Below, one piece after another: positions 1-5,440 of a DNA stretch of 7,927 bases. The stretch spans positions 19,009 through 26,935 of the forward strand of contig JABUUT010000028.1 of assembly GCA_021443045.1 (NCBI GenBank), in the 5' to 3' direction. The stretch comes from Fibrobacteraceae bacterium. Its GTDB lineage: Bacteria; Fibrobacterota; Fibrobacteria; Fibrobacterales; Fibrobacteraceae. A program made the translations under genes and the position numbers. How positions within the stretch are numbered: position 1 is the first letter of the stretch; each line of letters opens with the position of its first letter. A model generated the notes under the pieces. The model had not been told where the DNA came from. It worked only from the letters and a program-made list of their open reading frames with translations, and made no database searches.

Positions 1-60
1 GCTTGCTTGTCCATGACCGAGCCGCTGGCGGAACTGTCCGAAGGACAGCTAGAATCCAAG

Positions 61-81
61 GAATGTCACATTCTCTTTTTT
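61..81 (+). terminator. weak candidate rho-independent terminator
   Basis: GAATG-TCA-CATTC forms a five-base-pair stem, followed by TCTTTTTT. It could end a plus-strand transcript entering from the left edge. The stem is short and GC-poor, so this may be chance or part of a dispersed repeat. Confidence 0.22.
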
Positions 82-124
82 CTCACACGAATTGTACTAT
101 GTACCAAATGCTGGGCTCAAAAGT

Positions 125-150
125 AAAAATGAAAGCATTTTTGTTTTATT
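125..150 (+). terminator. weak AT-rich terminator-like hairpin
   Basis: AAAAATG-AAAG-CATTTTT gives a seven-base-pair stem with a four-base loop, followed by GTTTTATT. It overlaps the TAA at 124-126 that closes one frame open from the left edge, which is where a terminator would sit if that frame were a real gene end. Only one pair in the stem is G-C, so it is thermodynamically weak. Confidence 0.25.
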
Positions 151-256
151 CGCCCTACGATGAATCCTATCGGTTGTTTCTCCCTCTAGAATGACAGATT
201 AAAAATTTGATGAACGCTGACGACTGACTGCTGGTAGCTGACTCTTCATAACTCTA

Positions 257-268
257 GGCGCTTGCGCC
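257..268. repeat. GC-rich palindrome downstream of the OLD gene
   Basis: GGCGCTTGCGCC pairs as GGCGC with GCGCC around a two-base loop. It lies 17 bases beyond the minus-strand stop codon of the ATPase gene. A second inverted pair, CTGGTA at 231-236 and TACCAG at 279-284, encloses it, so the ATPase transcript could fold into a larger branched hairpin here. The nearest T-rich tract on the minus strand (complement of 201-208) is about 50 bases further on, so it is not a canonical terminator. Confidence 0.3.
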
Positions 269-284
269 GAAGACTGATTACCAG

Positions 285-2063
285 TTATTCTTCCTGGCTC
301 CCTTCAATTATCCATTGGCAAAGTTCCATAATGGATGGGTAGTCTGGAACATTTTTTTCAAAATTATGGTGCTTGGTGCTTTCAATAAATCGACTCCACA
401 CGCTTTCACTCTTGGCCTCTAGCCCAAGGTGTTCTTCAATGGCCCCTTTGGTCCATACCCAAATTCCCTGGCTTCTCAGCTTGGCGTGAATGCTGCGGAT
501 GGCCCGCTCCGCTTCGGGCATGGCGGCCATCATGGCGTAGGCGTTTGAGGCTGACACATGGGAGTGCTTGTTTACAGGAAGACCATTTACCAAGCGAAGT
601 TTTTCTCTAAAGGCCAGCTCCCGGAATAAATCTCGGCAGTATTTTATGTCGGGGTCATTGGGTTCTAAAAATCCATCACGAGTGGCGGTAGTAAAGGCGT
701 AGTCCAAATCGACAATGGCTCGCACTGGCATATCCATGGCCCTTAGAACCAGCATGCTTTTGCGTGTGTTGCTTACACCTCCCTGGCGAACCAGGGCACA
801 CTTAATTAGGGCAAAGGATTTTCCTGTAATGCGTTCAAAGAGTACCGGCAAAACCCGCCATTCCGTTTTTCCTTCGGTAAGCAGAACATAGTCGGCAAAC
901 AAAAATTCGTTGCTGTTGGAAAGTGAAAACAGCATTTGAAGTTGGCTGGGTGCATCTTGCAGCACCTGGTGTACAGCATCTTCCATGCGTTTACGCATGA
1001 AGGTTCCCCGCTCCTTGTTCTTTCGAATGAGAAGGGAGGTGCTTACATCTTCACTGGTTACCATTTGTGCGGAGTGGGTAGCAAAAACAACTTGGTAGCC
1101 TTCCATGGAAAGCTTCTTTAGGGCGACCCGCACCAATTCTACTGCCTGTGGGTGCAAAAACAGTTCCGGAGAATCAATGAGCAAAATAGTTCGGCTTAAA
1201 TAATGGTTATTGTGGTGTTTCTTGATTTCGGACAAGTAGCGGATGAGGGCCATTTGTATGGAACGCTGGGAGCCAGCACCCATGCGGGAAATGTCTCGCT
1301 CAAAGCCGTCATCTTCGTCTATAACCTTAAGGCTTGCAGTTCTTAAGAAGGTTTCTAAAGTGGGTATAGGTATATCCAGCTGAACCTTGACGCTGGGGAA
1401 AAGGGGCCGCAGTTGCTCGTTAACATCTTTGTTGAAAGACTGAATTTCTTCAGCTTTGCTGTCGCTGTCGGGAGAAAGAAGGTCCTTAAATTTTATAAGA
1501 AGGTCGTTAAATTCGCCGCCGAAGCGCCGTTCCAAAGGCTTGAAAATTTCGTGAAGGAGTTTGGTAAAAGCCTGGTTGCCTTCAAAGTCCCAAATGGCGA
1601 TGGGTTCTGGGAACATTCTTTTGAAGGCAGCGGCAAACTTGTCGTTAACCCGGTGCCATTCCTTTAGTTTGCCGGAACGGTGCTGCGGCGGCGTCCAAAC
1701 ATAGATTTCCATATTTTCGGGAATTCCCCCGGGAATGCGCTGCACCTTTTTTACCCTGATGGCAGCTCCAGTGAGAAAGGGCTTGATTTCGGAAGATTTT
1801 TCTTCGCCTAATCGGTTGAGAACTTGTTCGGTGATGCCATCGAAGTAGCCTTCCACGACCACCGGCTTGTTTGGGTCGTCAAAAAAGGAAATGTCTAGGG
1901 AAAAGTTGGACAACAGCCAGCGTATACCCATGAGGATATTTGTTTTTCCGGCGTTGTTGTAACCAAGGAGTGCGGTAAAGTTACTAAGGGGGAATGTCTC
2001 GCGCTGTATGGAGCGGAGATTTTCTATGGTAATTCTGTCTAGGCGCAATGATTCTGGTTGCAT
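285..2063 (-). CDS. OLD-family ATP-dependent nuclease (AAA ATPase + TOPRIM)
   Basis: This 592-residue cytoplasmic protein is an OLD (overcoming lysogenization defect) family ATPase-nuclease. The order is an ABC/RecF-like ATPase split by an insertion, then a C-terminal TOPRIM nuclease. Visible motifs are Walker A GYNNAGKT (34-41), signature-like MGAGSQ (261-266), Walker B ILLIDSPELFLHP (293-305) and an H-loop THS with H330. The TOPRIM domain starts about residue 388 and shows E397-x3-E401 in LLTEGKTEWRVLP and the D452-x-D454 pair. KGAIEEHLG near 539-546 matches a late acidic TOPRIM position. The usual catalytic Glu after the Walker B Asp is Ser298 here. No UvrD-like helicase (as in Gabija) is adjacent, so it resembles stand-alone class 1 OLD, although a partner left of the window cannot be excluded. 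The ATG at 2063 has no clear Shine-Dalgarno; the next plausible start is the TTG at codon 6. Characterised relatives act in phage exclusion or DNA repair; the role here is inferred. Confidence 0.88.
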   Translation of the reverse strand: MQPESLRLDRITIENLRSIQRETFPLSNFTALLGYNNAGKTNILMGIRWLLSNFSLDISFFDDPNKPVVVEGYFDGITEQVLNRLGEEKSSEIKPFLTGAAIRVKKVQRIPGGIPENMEIYVWTPPQHRSGKLKEWHRVNDKFAAAFKRMFPEPIAIWDFEGNQAFTKLLHEIFKPLERRFGGEFNDLLIKFKDLLSPDSDSKAEEIQSFNKDVNEQLRPLFPSVKVQLDIPIPTLETFLRTASLKVIDEDDGFERDISRMGAGSQRSIQMALIRYLSEIKKHHNNHYLSRTILLIDSPELFLHPQAVELVRVALKKLSMEGYQVVFATHSAQMVTSEDVSTSLLIRKNKERGTFMRKRMEDAVHQVLQDAPSQLQMLFSLSNSNEFLFADYVLLTEGKTEWRVLPVLFERITGKSFALIKCALVRQGGVSNTRKSMLVLRAMDMPVRAIVDLDYAFTTATRDGFLEPNDPDIKYCRDLFRELAFREKLRLVNGLPVNKHSHVSASNAYAMMAAMPEAERAIRSIHAKLRSQGIWVWTKGAIEEHLGLEAKSESVWSRFIESTKHHNFEKNVPDYPSIMELCQWIIEGSQEE

Positions 2064-2071
2064 ATACTGAA

Positions 2072-2099
2072 TGTATAAAAGAAAATGGGCACGGGTAAA
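2072..2099 (-). promoter_or_regulatory. candidate promoter of the OLD gene
   Basis: On the minus strand TTTACC (2099-2094) and TATACA (2077-2072) are separated by 16 bases. The predicted transcription start falls at about 2065-2063, on the ATG itself. Together with the lack of an upstream Shine-Dalgarno this suggests a leaderless or nearly leaderless mRNA. This is consensus matching only. Confidence 0.4.
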
Positions 2100-2109
2100 G
2101 GAAACATGG

Positions 2110-2126
2110 ATTTTTTTGAAAAAAAT
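2110..2126. repeat. T7-G-A7 palindrome between divergent genes
   Basis: ATTTTTTTGAAAAAAAT is a perfect 17-base palindrome about a central G. It lies between the divergent candidate promoters of the OLD and M16 genes. Such A/T tracts may act as an UP element, a bent site or a nucleoid-protein site. Chance is possible in AT-rich intergenic DNA. Confidence 0.4.
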
Positions 2127-2198
2127 GCGTTCTGCTTATTCCAACTTGGAGCATTCAATGTTTTTAACCCCATTGCCAGCATGTTTGTTTTATCGCCT

Positions 2199-2218
2199 AT
2201 AAAATGATTTTTTATATT
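2199..2218 (+). promoter_or_regulatory. candidate -10 elements of the M16 peptidase gene
   Basis: Two -10-like boxes precede the gene: TATAAA(AT) at 2199-2206 and TATATT at 2213-2218. For the first, TTGCCA at 2173-2178 is a good -35 match but 20 bases away, longer than usual. The second would start transcription at about 2225, on the start codon, giving a leaderless message. No Shine-Dalgarno is visible before the ATG at 2226, which favours the second option. Confidence 0.35.
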
Positions 2219-2225
2219 CCATGTT

Positions 2226-3689
2226 ATGAAGATAATTAGTTTTTTACTTTTGTTGGCTGCGGGCTTTGTCTGGGCTGAAGTGAATTTGGATGTACATAAG
2301 GAAGTTTTGGATAATGGCCTTACGGTACTGTTGCACCCCAACAAGCAGGCTCCTACAGTCAGTTGCCGTTTGTTCTATGTAACAGGCTCTGTTCACGAGG
2401 TTCCTGGAAAGTCGGGGCTTGCCCACATGCTGGAGCATGAACTTTTTAAGGGCTCCAAGAAAGTTGGCATTACCGACAGCGTGGCTGATGTTGCGTTTAT
2501 GGCTAAGCAAGACAGCTTGCAGGCTTTAATTCGCCCAGCGATGCTCTCTGGAGATACGGCGAGGGTGCGTAGGCTTAAGGCAGAGCATGATTCCATTGTT
2601 AATGAACATCGAAAAATTTTTGTGAAGGATGAACTGTGGAGCACTTACCAGGCTGCGGGTGGCACTGGGCTTAACGCCTTTACCAGCGACTTGATGACGG
2701 CCTACATTGTAACTCTTCCGAAGAACAAGATGGAACTTTTTATGTGGCTGGAATCTGACCGCATGCAAAATGCGGTGCTTCGGGAATTTTACTCGGAACG
2801 GGATGTTATTCGGGAAGAACGCCGCATGCGTTATGATGACAGACCTACAGGCCGCTTTTACGAAACCTTGAATTCCATGATTTATGAAGCTTTCCCTTAT
2901 CGAGTGCCCACCATTGGCTGGCCCAGCGATATAGCCAACCTCACTCGAGAAATGGCCGAAGAACACTACCGCAAGTACTACAAGCCCCGCAACGCCATAT
3001 TGGTGCTGGCTGGCGATCTTGAAGTGGAACCCACCATGAAAATGGTCAAGAAGTATTTTGCAAATATTCCTGCCGGGGAGGCTTTTGCACCACTGACTGT
3101 TCGAGACCCTGAACCTGCTGGTGAAAAAAGGTTGGTGGTAAAACGCCCCGATGCCCCCAACTTATACATTCTCACTTTTACAACTCCCGAGGTGGGAGAC
3201 TCTACGCTTTATGCCTTGGACATTGCTGAAGGAATTCTAAATGGTCGCACGGGACGGCTGTACAAGCGGTTGGTGGAGGAAGAAAAATTGGCTGTAGGTG
3301 CTAGCGCCAGCAATAGCCCCAACAAGTATGTGTCTGAGTTTAATGTTAGCGTGAACATGCGGCCCGATGCCGATGTGGAAAAGGTTGAAAAAATTGTATG
3401 GGAAGAATTGGAAAAACTAAAAACGGAGATGGCTAGCGAAAGAGATTTTCAGAAGGTTAAAAACCGCACTTATGCGGGTTTGGTTCGCAGCTTGACCGAT
3501 ATGGAAAATGTGGCCACCATGTTGGCTTGGTATGAAATGTATGGTGATTATCGCATCTTTTTGAATTGGGCCAATGAATTGGATAAAGTAAAGGCGGAGG
3601 ATGTTTTGGCTGTGGCAAAGAACACCTTTGATAGGTCTAAGTCGGTTACAGGTATTTTGCTTAAGGAAAAAACATCTGAAAAAAAATAA
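2226..3689 (+). CDS. secreted M16 family zinc metallopeptidase
   Basis: This 487-residue peptidase has an N-terminal signal peptide (MKIISFLLLLAAGFVWA, probable cleavage after residue 17), placing it in the periplasm or outer envelope. The inverted zinc motif HMLEH (H67, E70, H71) is intact. The third zinc ligand is most likely E198 in ERDVIREE (191-198), with E191 at the conserved accessory position seen in mitochondrial processing peptidase relatives. The C-terminal half carries the M16 GRLYKRLVEEEKLA segment (343-356). One catalytic plus one non-catalytic half is the M16B layout. Between the zinc motif and the third ligand there is roughly 50 extra residues (about 84-145), helical and charged, followed by GGTGLNAFTSD; I recall similar insertions in other bacterial M16 proteins. 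The ATG at 2226 gives a clean signal peptide. The lipoprotein gene follows 43 bases later on the same strand, suggesting an operon. The natural substrate is unknown. Confidence 0.92.
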   Translation: MKIISFLLLLAAGFVWAEVNLDVHKEVLDNGLTVLLHPNKQAPTVSCRLFYVTGSVHEVPGKSGLAHMLEHELFKGSKKVGITDSVADVAFMAKQDSLQALIRPAMLSGDTARVRRLKAEHDSIVNEHRKIFVKDELWSTYQAAGGTGLNAFTSDLMTAYIVTLPKNKMELFMWLESDRMQNAVLREFYSERDVIREERRMRYDDRPTGRFYETLNSMIYEAFPYRVPTIGWPSDIANLTREMAEEHYRKYYKPRNAILVLAGDLEVEPTMKMVKKYFANIPAGEAFAPLTVRDPEPAGEKRLVVKRPDAPNLYILTFTTPEVGDSTLYALDIAEGILNGRTGRLYKRLVEEEKLAVGASASNSPNKYVSEFNVSVNMRPDADVEKVEKIVWEELEKLKTEMASERDFQKVKNRTYAGLVRSLTDMENVATMLAWYEMYGDYRIFLNWANELDKVKAEDVLAVAKNTFDRSKSVTGILLKEKTSEKK

Positions 3690-3710
3690 ACGGCTCCTGT
3701 AGTCTGGAGC
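3681..3710 (-). terminator. hairpin between M16 and lipoprotein genes, terminator-like only on the minus strand
   Basis: GCTCC (3693-3697) pairs with GGAGC (3706-3710) around an eight-base loop. Read on the minus strand, the stem is followed by TTTATTTTTTTT, a good U-tract. On the plus strand it is followed by AAAAAAA, so it should not terminate the M16 transcript. It could block antisense transcription from the right, or act as an mRNA processing or stability hairpin between two cistrons. The GGAG in the right arm is also a Shine-Dalgarno-like sequence 11 bases before the GTG at 3721. Confidence 0.35.
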
Positions 3711-3732
3711 AAAAAAAGGGGTGTTGTTGGTG

Positions 3733-5388
3733 ATGAATAAGTTTTACAGTAAAATAAGCCTTGTCGTGTATGCTGTTTTTGCCAACCTTTGGTTGGGGGC
3801 CTGCTCGGATAGTTCCGATGTGGCTGGGAACAGTGCCGAAACGGGTTCTCCAGAATTGGCGGGTGTGCTGCTTTTAGATGATGGAACTCCAGCTTCTTTT
3901 GCCCGGGTGCGTTTGGTGGGATCTCATTTTGATTATTACCGCGGCGATGATTTAGGCGATGTGGTAGAAATTATTGCTGATTCTCTTGGAATTTATCAGC
4001 TGGATACTATTCCGGATAAATTAACAATCGGTGCTTCGCTGGAAGTTTTCCATGAATCCTCGGGCAAGCGATTGCTGTTGCCTAACTTTGCTATAAAAAC
4101 GGATACATCTTTGGCAGATACGTTGCAAGCCCCAGGCTCAGCTCTTGTGAACCTAGAAGGTGCTTTTGAGGCTGACGAAGAATCCATAGAGGGGTTAAAA
4201 GGTGAAGCCACCATTACGGGAACCACATTCCGTCAGAGGGTGGTGGTAAAAGATAGTGCCGTATTTGTAGATTCCTTGCCTGTTGGAAAGCATAATCTGG
4301 TGATCCATCTGTTTGGTAAGGATACGCTGGAAGCGGAAATTCAAGGATTGAATATTACCCCTGCCGATACGGTTGTCTTTGATACGGTTCCGGAATCGGT
4401 AAGGTTCTCTCGCACAGCACCCCTCCTTTTGCCCGAATCTGTAGGCCTTATAATAGACAGCGCTGGCTTTGTTATTACGGACTTTCCTATGGTGCTTCGC
4501 CTCGACAGCACCAACATGGATTTTTCTTCTTTTTCTGGCCGCCTTGGCGAAAAGGGACGCTTTGAAGTGTACCGCAAAAAAACTGATGGCAAGCTTTCAA
4601 ACTCACTGCCCATTAGCATTGCCCTGATGGATACGGTTGCTAAAAAAGCCTTGTTCTGGGTGCGGCTCGATTCCTTGAATCAAGAGGATTCCCTGATGGT
4701 CACATTTGATTCTGAAAAAGAAGCTAGGTATGCGGCAGATGTGTTCCCTAAAAATGCCAGCATTAACGCCGTGTATCATTTTGATGAGGCTCCAACAGAA
4801 AATTTGGTGTTGAACTCGGCTGAGAATCAGAATGTGTGTAGGCTCAAAGGCTCTTACACCACGATAGATGGGGTTGTTGGCAAGGCCTATGAATCGGGGG
4901 CTCTGCAAATGGTCTATGGGGATGATTGTCAAAAAATGCATGCCTCAGTAGATTCCATTAGCTTTGGAATGTGGGTGCGTTTAGAGGACTTGTCTTCTAC
5001 TTCCCAATTATTTTCTGAAACCGATAGTTACGAGTTTTTCTATGATTCCAGCAAGGGCTTTGTGTTTAGCTGCAATGAAATTGCAGATTCAGTTTTCAGT
5101 ATCCATGAGTTTAGCGGTGGAAAGGGTTTGGTTAAAAAAGGGGAGTGGACCCATGTGGCTTTTCAGCGTCGGGGGGCTTGGGTAGAGCTTTTTGTGAATG
5201 GGGTAAAAGTTGAAATTGAGGAAAGCAAAAACGCAGTAGAAAAAATTTTGCCTAGTGGAATTAGTTTTGATTTTGCCCCACCTTTTGCTGTGGATGAAAT
5301 GTACATGGGCCATAGTTTTTGGTATGCCCAATGGGTTCAAGTGATATACGAAAACCAGAAGCCGAATTCTTTGTGGCCCCATTTTTAG
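3733..5388 (+). CDS. outer-membrane-type lipoprotein with DUF2341 and LamG-like domains
   Basis: Residue numbers use the ATG at 3733 (551 aa). The N-terminus is a lipoprotein signal with lipobox LGAC; C24 is the predicted lipidated residue, followed by Ser-Asp, with no Asp at +2 to signal inner-membrane retention. Residues 41-121 resemble a carboxypeptidase regulatory-like beta-sandwich (LAGVLLLDDGTPASFARVRL, later DSLGIYQLDTIP); 136-218 may be a second one. Residues 250-325 match the DUF2341 pattern (FPMVLRLDSTNMDF, later ALFWVRLDSL), though the usual YEIE-x-WD segment is degenerate. Residues 342-541 form a LamG/concanavalin A-like lectin fold (YHFDE, SISFGMWVRL, GEWTHVAFQRRG, ELFVNGVKV) closing with WVQVIYENQKPNS. 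No catalytic motif is visible, so surface carbohydrate or protein binding is inferred. The frame extends upstream to GTG 3721; ATG 3733 is preferred because it gives the more standard signal peptide, with AGGGG 11 bases upstream. Likely co-transcribed with the M16 gene. Confidence 0.85.
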   Translation: MNKFYSKISLVVYAVFANLWLGACSDSSDVAGNSAETGSPELAGVLLLDDGTPASFARVRLVGSHFDYYRGDDLGDVVEIIADSLGIYQLDTIPDKLTIGASLEVFHESSGKRLLLPNFAIKTDTSLADTLQAPGSALVNLEGAFEADEESIEGLKGEATITGTTFRQRVVVKDSAVFVDSLPVGKHNLVIHLFGKDTLEAEIQGLNITPADTVVFDTVPESVRFSRTAPLLLPESVGLIIDSAGFVITDFPMVLRLDSTNMDFSSFSGRLGEKGRFEVYRKKTDGKLSNSLPISIALMDTVAKKALFWVRLDSLNQEDSLMVTFDSEKEARYAADVFPKNASINAVYHFDEAPTENLVLNSAENQNVCRLKGSYTTIDGVVGKAYESGALQMVYGDDCQKMHASVDSISFGMWVRLEDLSSTSQLFSETDSYEFFYDSSKGFVFSCNEIADSVFSIHEFSGGKGLVKKGEWTHVAFQRRGAWVELFVNGVKVEIEESKNAVEKILPSGISFDFAPPFAVDEMYMGHSFWYAQWVQVIYENQKPNSLWPHF

Positions 5389-5413
5389 CAATTATTTTTG
5401 AACTATAAAAAAT

Positions 5414-5433
5414 GTCGAGGCTTTTGCCTCGAC
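5414..5433. terminator. bidirectional rho-independent terminator
   Basis: GTCGAGGC-TTTT-GCCTCGAC is a perfect eight-base-pair, GC-rich hairpin centred between two convergent genes. On the minus strand it is followed by ATTTTTTATAG, a strong U-tract ending the GH9 transcript. On the plus strand it is followed by GAAAATTTTACTTT, a weaker tract that may end the lipoprotein transcript. Confidence 0.88.
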
Positions 5434-5440
5434 GAAAATT

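Larger units (their letters stand above)
1..284. other. left-edge intergenic region, no supported gene
   Basis: I find no convincing gene here. Two plus-strand frames are open from the left edge: one stops at 124-126, the other at 192-194. Neither translation resembles a known family, and the first looks like translated repeat (it contains ELSEGQLESKE). The stretch is rich in small inverted repeats: CTGTCC-GAA-GGACAG at 34-48, GAATG-TCA-CATTC at 61-73, AAAAATG-AAAG-CATTTTT at 125-142 and GGCGCTTGCGCC at 257-268. The phrase 'agctagaatccaag' followed by 'tgtcacattctc' resembles short dispersed intergenic repeats that I recall from Fibrobacter genomes; that is from memory and not tested. A 3' end of a gene starting left of the window cannot be excluded. 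Confidence 0.5.

Noticed and set aside
3..194. Plus-strand ORF of 63 codons near the left edge
   Set aside because: No visible start context, no domain resemblance, low-complexity composition and it runs through two hairpins; kept only as an unassigned region.
2039..2344. Minus-strand ORF of 101 codons overlapping the M16 start and the OLD start
   Set aside because: It covers the signal-peptide region of a well-supported gene on the other strand and overlaps the OLD start in another frame; the protein has no recognisable features.
2526..2966. Minus-strand ORF of 146 codons inside the M16 gene
   Set aside because: Antisense shadow of a clearly conserved peptidase; no ribosome binding site or domain.
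3721..3732. GTG at 3721 as start of the lipoprotein
   Set aside because: It would add MLLV before the ATG and give a less standard signal peptide. GGAG is 11 bases upstream, so it is not excluded, but ATG 3733 is preferred.
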